20,407 bases of DNA, taken from assembly GCA_003563255.1 (NCBI GenBank), contig PWSL01000529.1, positions 1 through 20,407 of the forward strand, given 5' to 3'. Shown one piece after another: positions 1 to 7,543 of the stretch. The notes under the pieces were generated by a model. It was not told the origin of the DNA and did not search any database. It worked only from the letters and a program-made list of their open reading frames with translations. This DNA comes from Desulfonatronospira sp. Lineage in GTDB: Bacteria; Desulfobacterota; Desulfovibrionia; Desulfovibrionales; Desulfonatronovibrionaceae. The position numbers and the translations under genes are program-made. Position 1 is the first letter of the stretch. Each line of letters starts with the position of its first letter.

Positions 1-165
1 ACCCTGCTCCGCAGGAACGCTTTCAGCGTTGTTTCACGGGGCAGGACCCGCAAGGAAAAGGCATCAGCCGCTTGCGCGGCGGGGGGAGCACCTGAGCTTA
101 GTGTCCAAAAATGAAACAGTCACAGTGCCAAGTGCTGAACCCCCGTCATGGCTCAAAGCTTTTTG
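1..165. repeat. Dispersed intergenic repeat, copy 1 (partner at 10163-10275)
   Basis: No gene is supported here. The first 41 bases (CCTGC-TC-CGCAGG core, then GAACG...GCGTTGTTTCAC) recur at 10163-10202. The stretch at about 113-165 (CAGTcaCAGT...GTGCTGAACCCCC) recurs at about 10226-10275. The two blocks keep the same order and roughly the same orientation, with different sequence between them, so this looks like two diverged copies of one composite element. A short frame at 29-214 lies entirely in this repeat and is not credible as a gene. Confidence 0.6.
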
Positions 166-246
166 GTGGCTCCAGCCACATTTTTTAAGAAGCGGCTGGA
201 GCCGCAAGAACTAAGCGTACCCAGGCTGGAGCCTGGGTACGAGAGG
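166..246. repeat. GGAGCC-type palindromic repeat with three hairpins
   Basis: Three perfect short palindromes follow one another: GTGGC-TCCA-GCCAC (166-179), GCGGC-TGGA-GCCGC (192-205), and a longer one at 217-240 with 10-bp arms GTACCCAGGC/GCCTGGGTAC around TGGA. The last two recur in inverted orientation as a tandem pair at 11066-11190, and in decayed form at about 11309-11380. All loops read TGGA or TCCA except one ACCA. The pattern is that of REP-like elements mobilised by RAYT-type transposases; no such transposase is present here. Confidence 0.8.
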
Positions 247-254
247 TAAATGTC

Positions 255-1019
255 TCAATATATAAGTTTCGCTGTAGTGCTACGATGCTCTTTTAAACAG
301 CGATACAGGACCCTGCCCATATCCAGGCCGCACTGAATAAATTCCGGTCCGTACAGTCGTCCTGTAGGCGTCCTGAATGTATACTGCACATCCTGGATGA
401 AACCAAGCCCCCTGGGGAACCTTTCTAAGACTTCCTCCAGGGACCATTCTCTGCAGGAACAAATCTCCCACAGGGTGGTGACAAAATTGTCCGGTCCCCA
501 GCGAAACTTGTCCGCATCATAAAGAACATCACTTAAAAGCGCCTGCCTTAGATGTGCAGGCTCCAGGACTTCACTGAAAGCCTCGTGGTTGCTCACGGCG
601 AAGGCCAGATCATCAAGTTCCTCCTGGGACAAAGGGTAGTACTGCAGGATTATCCTGGATAACTCGGCCCCTTTGCGGGCATGATCCGTTTCTTGCCGGC
701 TGATATCGTGCAGCAGTCCGGCCATCTGTGCCAACAGGCTGTAGCGCCTGCTCAGTTTTTGATCCCGCCAGGACCTGGTTTCAATAAACGCCAGGGTCCC
801 GGCATCTATGCTGACCTTTTTGCAGTGTTCTATACCGTGGCCGAATTCTTCGTTGAGGAAGGGAAGCACATCTTCCCACAACCGCTGGATAAGGGGATGG
901 CTGAAAAAAATCTCTCTGGAACAGGCATTCTCTCTGGAATAGCGGACATAGAAGTTCAGAGTGCATTGTCCGGCCATGATACGGGCCTGCTCCTGAATCT
1001 TTTGAAGCTCCCTAAGCAT
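255..1019 (-). CDS. HD-domain protein (predicted metal-dependent phosphohydrolase)
   Basis: The protein has 254 residues. It carries the HD-superfamily pattern: H61 and H65 in HGIEH, the H104-D105 doublet in GLLHDIS, H113, H145 in SNHEAF, and D168/D170 in DVLYDADKF. This set normally binds one or two metal ions and hydrolyses phosphoesters. The substrate cannot be told. I chose ATG at 1019, which overlaps the rpoH stop by 8 bases and has AGGGAG about 10 bases upstream; a longer frame would need TTG at 1049. The gene is almost certainly co-transcribed and coupled with rpoH. Oddity: the last residues (about STTAKLIY) and the stop are encoded by a repeat arm also found at 2441-2460, so the original C-terminus may have been replaced. 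Confidence 0.85.
   Translation of the reverse strand: MLRELQKIQEQARIMAGQCTLNFYVRYSRENACSREIFFSHPLIQRLWEDVLPFLNEEFGHGIEHCKKVSIDAGTLAFIETRSWRDQKLSRRYSLLAQMAGLLHDISRQETDHARKGAELSRIILQYYPLSQEELDDLAFAVSNHEAFSEVLEPAHLRQALLSDVLYDADKFRWGPDNFVTTLWEICSCREWSLEEVLERFPRGLGFIQDVQYTFRTPTGRLYGPEFIQCGLDMGRVLYRCLKEHRSTTAKLIY
261..280. repeat. Outer repeat arm (CTACAGCGAAAC) running into the HD gene
   Basis: Read on the minus strand, this matches 2441-2460 at 19 of 20 bases (core CTACAGCGAAACTTATA). Related arms (CACTACAGCGACA) occur at 2089-2100 and 10895-10906, and inverted at about 11287-11302. It encodes the last residues of the HD protein. Confidence 0.75.
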
Positions 1020-2031
1020 CCTCGATCCACTCCCTGGAAAAGTCCTCAATGTTTTCCTGGATATGGCTCTTGATCTTGCCCAGCAACCTGGCTTCTATCT
1101 GACGTACCCTCTCCCTGGTAATACCGTATTTTTCCCCGATCTCCCTGAGGGTAACCGGGGTTTCCGCCAGAAGCCTCATCTCAATAATATCCTTTTCCTT
1201 TTCGCTGAGCTTGGGCATGAGTTCCTGGATGTTCTGCTGCAGAAGTCTGGCAGTCTCTCCCTGCAAAAGAATTTCTTCGGCCCCCTCTCCCAGGGCCGGG
1301 ATGACATTCATGGGAGTTACATCCGAATCATCGTTATAAGGCATGTCCAGTGAAAGATCGTGCTGTCCCAGTCGCTGCCCCATCTCCACCACGTCCGTCT
1401 CGGAAACATCCAGGCTCTGGGATATAGCGTCGGCATCAGCAGTAATGCCCAGAGACTCCAGCCTCTGCTTTTCCTTGCTCAAATTGTAGAAAAGCTTGCG
1501 CTGGGCCTGGGTGGTGCCCACCTTGACCATCCGCCAGTTGTCCATAATAAACTTCAGGATGTACGCCCGGATCCAGAAGGAAGCATAGTAAGAAAACTTG
1601 ATGCCCTTTTCCGGATCAAATTTCTTCAGGGCCTTCATTAGACCAACATTGCCTTCCTGGATCAGGTCCAGGACGTTTTTCATCCACTTGCGCTGAAACT
1701 CCATAGCGATCTTCACCACCAGGCGCAGGTTGGATGTGATGAGCAAAAAAGCCGCATCCTGGTCACCATGGTCTCTGAACTTCCTGGCCAGCTCAAACTC
1801 CTCTTCAGCGGACATGGTAGGAAAAGTACCCACCTGGCGCAGATAGATGCGCAGGGCATCCATAGGCACAGGTGCTGAGCCGGGCAAAGGACTTACATCC
1901 TTGCCCACGGCTTCTTCCAGCTTATGGGACATCTTTTCTTCGTCCAGCTGCCCTTCCTGACTTTCCTGGTTTTCATTGGTTTCACGGGTTTTTCTTGGTA
2001 TATGTTTTTTCTTTCTGCTTTCTTGGGTCAT
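1012..2031 (-). CDS. rpoH: RNA polymerase sigma factor, RpoH (sigma-32) type
   Basis: This is a group 3/4-like sigma-70 family protein of 339 residues. Region 2 is intact (NLRLVVKIAM, LIQEGNVGLMKALKKFDP, FSYYASFWIRAYI). After it comes QRKLFYNLSKEKQRL, which corresponds to the RpoH box and separates it from RpoD and RpoS. Region 4 ends in a helix-turn-helix, TLREIGEKYGITRERVRQIE. Its role is to direct RNA polymerase to heat-shock and protein-quality genes. It is longer than E. coli RpoH (about 284 residues) because of a charged N-terminal tail of about 55 residues; an internal ATG near residue 34 is an alternative start. The ribosome site (GGGATATACTT-ATG) is mediocre. The HD gene follows with an overlap. 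Upstream is a palindrome-rich spacer shared with the divergent metH operon. Confidence 0.9.
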   Translation of the reverse strand: MTQESRKKKHIPRKTRETNENQESQEGQLDEEKMSHKLEEAVGKDVSPLPGSAPVPMDALRIYLRQVGTFPTMSAEEEFELARKFRDHGDQDAAFLLITSNLRLVVKIAMEFQRKWMKNVLDLIQEGNVGLMKALKKFDPEKGIKFSYYASFWIRAYILKFIMDNWRMVKVGTTQAQRKLFYNLSKEKQRLESLGITADADAISQSLDVSETDVVEMGQRLGQHDLSLDMPYNDDSDVTPMNVIPALGEGAEEILLQGETARLLQQNIQELMPKLSEKEKDIIEMRLLAETPVTLREIGEKYGITRERVRQIEARLLGKIKSHIQENIEDFSREWIEDA

Positions 2032-2083
2032 AAGTATATCCCATTAAAGGCATAGAGCCGTAATCATGTTTGAAATTTGATAT

Positions 2084-2230
2084 TTACCACTACAGCGACA
2101 CTTTGTGTAAATTATCGCCTCGGCCACCGGGGACAGGCACTTTTGCCGACCTCAAACCGTAAAACGGCCGGTAACCATTCTGGGGGGTCCTCGGTGGTGA
2201 TTACTGGCACCAGGCCTGGGGACTGTCCCC
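2084..2230. repeat. Composite REP-like element A (outer arm + GGGGACAGGCAC core)
   Basis: Positions 2084-2168 match 10890-10974 with only a handful of differences, including the arm CACTACAGCGACA and the core start GGGGACAGGCAC (2129-2140) followed by TTTTGCCG. The right end (GGGGACTGTCCCC, 2218-2230) differs from the usual GAGCCAGTCCCC and forms its own small palindrome, so this copy has a swapped or rearranged right half. It lies directly upstream of rpoH, whose promoter must sit in or next to it. Confidence 0.8.
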
Positions 2231-2440
2231 GCTAAGTACTACATATGTTCCGATATTTGTGCTAAGGGCCTGCAACAGATACCCGGATTTTGAGTAAATT
2301 GCAGGTTGGCTCCGTACCATCCGGGGAGAGCGCCATCAAGATGTACATCTGGTTCAAGATGATTTTATAAATCTTTTATCATATATTATCAATATTTTTC
2401 AACAGGTAAATTGTACTCTTGAGTTTTTTGTAACAGTTCA
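2231..2440. other. Spacer without recognisable gene
   Basis: I see no gene, RNA or clear promoter here. The segment turns AT-rich after about 2350. I searched it and the rest of the metH leader by eye for B12-box, SAM-riboswitch and T-box motifs and found none. Confidence 0.5.
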
Positions 2441-2562
2441 GCCCTACAGCGAAACTTATAAAATTTTATGCCTCAATTGGGGACAGGCACCCCCGCACTT
2501 ATTTTTATTAAAAATGATCTTGGTTTTATTGGAAAAAATAAGTGCGTGGAGAGCCAGTCCCC
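2441..2562. repeat. REP-like element B with inner AT-rich hairpin
   Basis: A left outer arm (CCCTACAGCGAAACTTATA, 2442-2460) leads into GGGGACAGGCAC (2479-2490). An inner hairpin follows with 13-bp arms (CGCACTTATTTTT at 2494-2506, complement at 2534-2546), then GAGCCAGTCCCC (2551-2562). The frame is the same as at 9952-10044 and 11201-11271, but the inner stem is unrelated. The outer arm matches 261-280 in inverted orientation. Confidence 0.85.
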
Positions 2563-2585
2563 GCAGGTCAATAATTAGGAAAGCA

Positions 2586-2650
2586 GGGAACTGGCAACTC
2601 CGGGACCCACTTATTTCCGGCATATAGAAGTGCAGGGAGAGACGGTCCCC
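2586..2650. repeat. Degenerate REP-like element C
   Basis: GGGAACTGGCAAC begins and GACGGTCCCC ends this 65-base element. The inner left stem TCCGGGACCCACTT is the same as in the element at 9952-10044, but the right inner stem has decayed. It is followed at 2671-2689 by GCATGCAAAGAGCTGACA, which matches an outer arm at 20229-20246. Confidence 0.65.
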
Positions 2651-2765
2651 CACCGGGCTGTATGCCGTGCTGCATGCAAAGAGCTGACAGTTAAAATTCC
2701 GCAAACATTCAAAGAGGTCAAAACTGCTCTTTACCTTCATCCCGGTTAAGGATATAGGCACTTGA

Positions 2766-5159
2766 ATGCGATTCATAAATTATTTATCCAACAACGCAAT
2801 AGGTATTTTTGACGGAGGCATGGGAACCCTGCTGCAATCCAGGGGACTAAAGCCCGGGTATTCCCCTGAAAAATTCGGACAGGAAAACCCCGAGGCCATC
2901 CGCGAGGTACATTCCCTGTACCTGCAGGCCGGCGCAGAGGTTATTACCACCAACACTTTCGGTGGAAGCAGCTTCAAGCTTGATCCGGGTGTGGACGCGG
3001 AAAAATTCAACCAAAAAATGGCCGGGATCGCCAGACAGGCTGCAGCAGACCAGGGCTTCGTGGCCGGCAGTATCGGCCCCACAGGCAAGATGCCGGCGCC
3101 CCTTGGGGACATGACTTTTGACAAGTTCCTGGACGCATACAGGGAGCAGGTCCGGGGCCTGGCCCGGGGTGGAGCGGACCTTATTCTGGGCGAGACACAC
3201 CTGGATCTGGTGGAAGCCCGGGCGGTGGTTATGGCTGCCCGCTCTGAATCCAGCCTGCCTGTGGCCATATCCATGACTTTTGAAAAGGGCACCAGTCTTA
3301 CAGGCCCCTCCCCGGAAGTCTTTGTGGACACCATGCAGAACCTGGGAGCGGATATTATCGCCATCAACTGCAGCTGCGGCCCCGAAGAGTTCGTCCCCCT
3401 TGTAAAGGCCATGCAACCCAGGCTGCACACCCCTCTTCTCATCCAGCCCAATGCCGGCATTCCGGTCCTGGAGAACGGTGAGACAGTTTTCAAGGTGGGA
3501 CCGGAGGAATTCGCGGACAAGCTCAAGGTATTCCTGGGAATGGGGGCCAAGCTCCTGGGAGGGTGCTGCGGCACAACTCCGGAACATATCAAGGCCCTTA
3601 AAAACATGGTTGCCGGAGCTCAATACCGCCCCAACACCCCGACTCAACAGCCGGGCATAGTCCTGACATCCAGAAGCAGGACCCTGCCCTTCGGGGGTCC
3701 GTTTCCCCCTGTTCTTATCGGCGAAAAAATCAATCCCACAGGCAGGGAGGATCTGGCTGAACAGCTGCAGGGCTTTCAGCTTACCCGGGCCCTGGAGATT
3801 GCAGAGGAGCAGTTCAGCGCCGGCGCCCGGATTATGGACGTCAACGTGGGCGCGCCCATGGTGGAAGAGGAAAAAATATTGCCGGCTCTGTGCCGGGAAC
3901 TGGTTTCCAGGTTTGACATACCCCTGGCCCTGGATTCCAGTAATCCCGAGGCCATCCAGAGCGCCCTGCTGGAGTATCCCGGCAGCGCCCTGGTAAATTC
4001 CATCAGCGGGGAAAAAGACAAGATGGAGCGGCTTGGACCCATCTGCCGCGACTTCGGCGCCCCTTTCATCCTCCTGCCCCTGAGCGGGGGCAGGATGCCC
4101 CGGAATACCTTCCAGCGTCTGCAGATAATTGAAGATCTCCTTGAACGAGCCGAGAAACTGGGTATCCCCCGCAGGCTTATCATAGTGGATGTACTCATCA
4201 TGACCGTTTCCTCACACCCCATGGCGGCCATGGACTGCCTGGAAACCATCAGGTACTGCCGTGAAAAATGGGGCCTTGCAACCCTGGCCGGGCTCTCCAA
4301 CATCTCCTTTGGGCTGCCTGCCAGAGAACTCATGAACGCGCACTTCTTCAGCATGTGTGCCGGAGCGGGTCTGAACGCATTTATAGGCGATCCCGGCTCA
4401 GGGCGCATGCAGGAGGCCATGGATGCCTGCAGCGCTCTTCTGGGACATGACAGCCAGGCCCAGGAATTCACCATGCGCTACGCCGGATGGGACTCGGGTG
4501 CAACACATGCACCAGGGGACCAGAACGGGGGGGATTTTGCATCCTCCATCCAGGAAGCCGTCATCCGGGGCAAAAAGGACGATATAGTCACCCTTCTGGA
4601 AAAGGAGATCCAGGATGGACGCCAGGCCTTTGAGCTGGTGGACGGCGAAATGATCCCGGCCATCAACACTGTCGGCGAAAAGTATGAAAAGCGCGAACTT
4701 TTTCTACCTCAGCTCATACTCAGCGCCGAAACCATGAAGCAGGGTTTTGAATATCTGCAGCCGCTCATGCAGCAGGACGGGCAGAAGCAGGGTCCAACCG
4801 TGGTTATGGCTACAGTGGAGGGCGATATTCACGATATCGGTAAAAATATCGTCTGCCTCATGCTCAAAAACTACGGCTTCAACGTAGTGGACCTGGGCAT
4901 AGACATCCCGGCAGAGGATATAATCAGTCAGGCCAGAGAGAAAAGCGCCAGTGTAATCGGCCTCTCCGCCCTCATGACCACCACTATGGTCAAGATGCAG
5001 GAATGTACGGAACTGTTGCAAAAAGAGGGGCTGGACTGCAAGGTAATGATAGGCGGAGCCGTGGTCACCCAGGCTTACGCAGAAAAAATCGGGGCCCATG
5101 GATTTGCCCGGGATGCTGTTTCCGCGGTAAAGCTGGCCCGCAAGCTGTGCTCGGAGTAA
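2766..5159 (+). CDS. metH: Cobalamin-dependent methionine synthase, short form without reactivation domain
   Basis: The 797-residue protein transfers a methyl group from methyltetrahydrofolate through cobalamin to homocysteine. Domains in order: homocysteine methyltransferase barrel (about 10-285) with zinc ligands C202, C267 and C268 (GGCCGT); pterin-binding barrel (about 315-560; IGEKINPTGR, DVNVGAP, SNISFGLP); B12 cap (about 590-670); B12-binding fold (about 675-795) with DIHDIG, where H689 would coordinate cobalt. It ends there. The AdoMet-binding reactivation domain of E. coli-type MetH (about 1200 residues) is absent, as is usual in many anaerobes, so a separate reactivase would be needed. 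ATG 2766 is the first possible start, because the codon just before it is a stop. The ribosome site is weak (AAGGA about 14 bases away). First gene of a six-gene operon. Confidence 0.92.
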   Translation: MRFINYLSNNAIGIFDGGMGTLLQSRGLKPGYSPEKFGQENPEAIREVHSLYLQAGAEVITTNTFGGSSFKLDPGVDAEKFNQKMAGIARQAAADQGFVAGSIGPTGKMPAPLGDMTFDKFLDAYREQVRGLARGGADLILGETHLDLVEARAVVMAARSESSLPVAISMTFEKGTSLTGPSPEVFVDTMQNLGADIIAINCSCGPEEFVPLVKAMQPRLHTPLLIQPNAGIPVLENGETVFKVGPEEFADKLKVFLGMGAKLLGGCCGTTPEHIKALKNMVAGAQYRPNTPTQQPGIVLTSRSRTLPFGGPFPPVLIGEKINPTGREDLAEQLQGFQLTRALEIAEEQFSAGARIMDVNVGAPMVEEEKILPALCRELVSRFDIPLALDSSNPEAIQSALLEYPGSALVNSISGEKDKMERLGPICRDFGAPFILLPLSGGRMPRNTFQRLQIIEDLLERAEKLGIPRRLIIVDVLIMTVSSHPMAAMDCLETIRYCREKWGLATLAGLSNISFGLPARELMNAHFFSMCAGAGLNAFIGDPGSGRMQEAMDACSALLGHDSQAQEFTMRYAGWDSGATHAPGDQNGGDFASSIQEAVIRGKKDDIVTLLEKEIQDGRQAFELVDGEMIPAINTVGEKYEKRELFLPQLILSAETMKQGFEYLQPLMQQDGQKQGPTVVMATVEGDIHDIGKNIVCLMLKNYGFNVVDLGIDIPAEDIISQAREKSASVIGLSALMTTTMVKMQECTELLQKEGLDCKVMIGGAVVTQAYAEKIGAHGFARDAVSAVKLARKLCSE

Positions 5160-5162
5160 GGT

Positions 5163-5678
5163 ATGTCAAAGCTGTTTCAAGAATATTTAGCTTTACAGGC
5201 AAGTGTGGTACTCTATATTGTCTGCCTGGTTCTGCTTACCCTTCTGGTCATCCCCCCGGCGGTTACGGCCCAGGACTCGGCTGAGCCTGAGAGGGTTGAC
5301 CCGGACGGAATCCAGGACCTTATAAAAGATGAAGAAGGAAAGGTGCTTATCCTGAATTTCTGGGCCACCTGGTGCGCCCCCTGCAGGGCGGAAATCAGGG
5401 ATCTGGTCAGCATCAGGGAGGACTACAGCCTGGAGGATGTCAGCATCATCGGCATTTCTCTTGACTTCAACCCGGCAGCCGTGCCTCCCTTCATGGAAAG
5501 AAAAGGGATGAACTACCCGGTATACATCTCATCCCAGGATGTTATGGATGCCTACAACATTACCGGCATACCCTTCACCCTGATTTATGATGGCCATGGG
5601 AACCTGGCGGAAGTGCACCATGAACTGGTGGACTATGAAACCCTGCAGGAAGAACTGGACCGGTTGCTGGTGGATTAA
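5163..5678 (+). CDS. TlpA/ResA-like membrane-anchored thioredoxin
   Basis: The 171-residue protein has an N-terminal hydrophobic helix (about 13-33) that acts as signal anchor or signal peptide. A thioredoxin fold follows with redox motif WATWCAPC (C71, C74), a TlpA-like stretch (SIIGISLDFNPAAVPPFM) and cis-proline GIPFTLI. It probably reduces periplasmic disulfides, for example in cytochrome maturation or repair; the partner is not identifiable. It starts 3 bases after the metH stop, with GGAG overlapping that stop, so translation is coupled. Confidence 0.85.
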   Translation: MSKLFQEYLALQASVVLYIVCLVLLTLLVIPPAVTAQDSAEPERVDPDGIQDLIKDEEGKVLILNFWATWCAPCRAEIRDLVSIREDYSLEDVSIIGISLDFNPAAVPPFMERKGMNYPVYISSQDVMDAYNITGIPFTLIYDGHGNLAEVHHELVDYETLQEELDRLLVD

Positions 5679-5685
5679 ACTGGAT

Positions 5686-6147
5686 ATGCTGTATTTACGC
5701 AAAGCAAGAATCAAAGATGTCAAATCCATTCACGGGATTTTGATGCACTGTTCCCGCCAGGACCTGCTTCTGCCCAGGTCTTACAGCGATCTATACAGCC
5801 ACCTGAGGGATTACTTCGTCGTCTGTGATGATTCCGGGAACAACATTTTTGGGTGTTGCGCCCTGAGCATTGTCTGGGACAACCTGGCGGAAATCCGTTC
5901 CCTGGCCACTGTCTCTGAGATCCGCCAAATGGGCTGGGGCGGCAGGCTGGTGGAGGCCTGCCTGAGCGAAGCCCTGACTCTGGGCATTTACAGGGTCTTT
6001 ACCCTGACCTACCAGACAGAATTCTTTGCAAGGCAGGGCTTCAGGGAGATCTCCAAAGACATGCTGCCCCAGAAGGTCTGGGCGGACTGTCTCAACTGCC
6101 CCAAGTTCCCTGATTGCGACGAGATAGCCATGCTCATGGAAATGTAG
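5686..6147 (+). CDS. GNAT N-acetyltransferase, short ArgA-like type
   Basis: The protein has 153 residues and a single GNAT domain. The acetyl-CoA pyrophosphate loop is QMGWGGRLVEA (about 81-91), after LAEIRSLATVSEIR. The C-terminal tail holds three cysteines in DCLNCPKFPDC (C135, C138, C144). From memory, stand-alone acetyltransferases with this tail in delta-proteobacteria are annotated as short N-acetylglutamate synthases (first step of arginine synthesis), but the substrate is not proven. I chose ATG 5686, which is where the family alignment begins; an in-frame ATG at 5587 would lie deep inside the thioredoxin gene. The ribosome site is poor, so translation probably depends on the upstream gene 7 bases away. 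Confidence 0.75.
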   Translation: MLYLRKARIKDVKSIHGILMHCSRQDLLLPRSYSDLYSHLRDYFVVCDDSGNNIFGCCALSIVWDNLAEIRSLATVSEIRQMGWGGRLVEACLSEALTLGIYRVFTLTYQTEFFARQGFREISKDMLPQKVWADCLNCPKFPDCDEIAMLMEM

Positions 6148-6151
6148 GAGG
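6146..6151 (+). promoter_or_regulatory. Ribosome binding site that fixes the TTG start of hpt
   Basis: AGGAGG lies over the stop codon of the acetyltransferase gene and 7 bases before TTG at 6159. No ATG or GTG has comparable spacing. Confidence 0.8.
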
Positions 6152-6158
6152 TAGTTCA

Positions 6159-6710
6159 TTGCAGTTAAGAGAAATTTACACCCCGGACCAGATAGCACAC
6201 CGGGTACAGGAAATAGGGCGGGATATATCCAGGCGCTATGCCGGGGAAAAACTCCTTGGTGTATGCATCCTCAAAGGAGCCTTTATTTTTTTTGCCGACC
6301 TGATCCGCAACCTTGACCTGGACCTGGATATAGACTTTGTACGCCTTTCGAGTTACGCTGACCAGACTACCTCCTCCGGGGAAGTAGTCATTACCGGGGA
6401 CCTGGAATATGACGTGCGTGACAAAAATATCCTGGTGGTGGAAGATATAGTTGATACCGGGCTCTCTTTATATTACTTTAAAGACATCCTTCGCTCAAGG
6501 GGAGCAGGATCTATAGAGATCTGCGCACTGATAGACAAGCATGAGCGCAGGCAGGTCCAGGTCAATGTGGACTACTGCGGCTTCAGGGTTCAAGAGGGCT
6601 TTCTGGTGGGATACGGTCTTGATATGTCTCAAAAATTCAGAAATCTTCCAGGCATTTATGCAGTGAATGCACCCGGGGAAGATCCGGAAACCGGCTCTTC
6701 CCATGTGTGA
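6159..6710 (+). CDS. hpt: Hypoxanthine phosphoribosyltransferase (TTG start)
   Basis: The 183-residue enzyme salvages hypoxanthine (and often guanine) with PRPP to give IMP or GMP in the cytoplasm. The PRPP-binding loop ILVVEDIVDTGLS is at about 91-103. Other family segments are CILKGAFIFFADL (36-48), SSYADQTTSSGEV and GYGLDMSQKFRNLPGIY near the C-terminus. Length is normal. The start is TTG, set by a strong AGGAGG 7 bases upstream. An in-frame ATG at 6114 would give 15 extra residues overlapping the acetyltransferase gene without family support. Confidence 0.9.
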   Translation: MQLREIYTPDQIAHRVQEIGRDISRRYAGEKLLGVCILKGAFIFFADLIRNLDLDLDIDFVRLSSYADQTTSSGEVVITGDLEYDVRDKNILVVEDIVDTGLSLYYFKDILRSRGAGSIEICALIDKHERRQVQVNVDYCGFRVQEGFLVGYGLDMSQKFRNLPGIYAVNAPGEDPETGSSHV

Positions 6711-6719
6711 GAATCAGCT

Positions 6720-7538
6720 ATGACAGTTCAATGCCCCAATTGCAGCACCAAATACCGCTTTGACGAATCCAGGCTTAAAAAGGATCTCAAGGTTCGCTGC
6801 ACTCGTTGCGAGCATGTGTTCAGTCCTTCCTTTCTAAACGACGAGGAAGACACTTTTCAGAAACCGGCCCCTCCCCGGGAGCCCCCCAGCCCGGATCCCT
6901 GGGAATCTTACCCCGGTGAAGAATCCCCGGACGATATGAGGGTTGAAATCACACCTCAGCAGAAGACCTCCTGGCCTGACAGTGCAAAGCTGAAAAAAAT
7001 CGGGGCGCTGGTTGGCCTGCTCATACTGATTGCAGGCAGCCTTGTCCTGGCCCTGCCCAGAATCGCGGAATACGTCTACATTCCCTTTGTAAGCTCAGAA
7101 CCCGATACTACAGAACAGGTTACCCAGAAAAAAGAGTTTACTGAAGAAGACGTCCGGGAAATAATACTGGATAATGTCCAGCAGTACTTTGTCAGCAACG
7201 ACAACATCGGACAGCTCTTTGTGGTGGAAGGCCGGGCAGTCAATGAGTTTGAAACTCCCCGTTCCAGGATCAAGCTCAGGGCGGTCCTTTACGATGCCCA
7301 GGAGCAGGTGGTCCAGGAAAGGGAGTTTCTTGCAGGCAATGCTGCCTCTCTTTTTCAGTTGCAGGTCTCCTCCCGGGAGGAACTGGAATCCACTCTGACC
7401 TCCCAGCTGGGTATCCTGACCAACAACAAGTACATAGAGCCGGGCGGCTCCACTCCTTTCATGACGGTTTTCTACAATCCCCCCGAAAAAGTCCATGAAT
7501 TCGGGCTGGAGGTAATAGAGGCCCATATCCCGGAATAG
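6720..7538 (+). CDS. Zinc-ribbon (MJ0042-type) membrane protein with DUF3426-like domain
   Basis: The 272-residue protein starts with a four-cysteine finger (C5, C8, C27, C30; MTVQCPNCSTKYRFDES) of the MJ0042 type. A proline-rich acidic linker (about 40-85) and one membrane helix (about 93-112) follow. The rest is a soluble domain that resembles DUF3426 (FVVEGRAVNEFETPRSRIKLRAVLYD). The finger should be cytoplasmic and the C-terminal domain periplasmic. Function is unknown in the family, although it is often near basic housekeeping genes, as here between hpt and radA. The start is 9 bases after hpt. Confidence 0.8.
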   Translation: MTVQCPNCSTKYRFDESRLKKDLKVRCTRCEHVFSPSFLNDEEDTFQKPAPPREPPSPDPWESYPGEESPDDMRVEITPQQKTSWPDSAKLKKIGALVGLLILIAGSLVLALPRIAEYVYIPFVSSEPDTTEQVTQKKEFTEEDVREIILDNVQQYFVSNDNIGQLFVVEGRAVNEFETPRSRIKLRAVLYDAQEQVVQEREFLAGNAASLFQLQVSSREELESTLTSQLGILTNNKYIEPGGSTPFMTVFYNPPEKVHEFGLEVIEAHIPE

Positions 7539-7543
7539 TCCGT

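Noticed and set aside
2231..2765. Cobalamin or SAM riboswitch ahead of metH
   Set aside because: No B12-box, SAM-I helix set or SAH-switch motif found; the conserved structure here is repeat hairpins.
2780..4474. Long minus-strand frames antisense to metH
   Set aside because: Low-complexity, S/R/P-rich translations without motifs; shadows of a strongly supported gene on the other strand.
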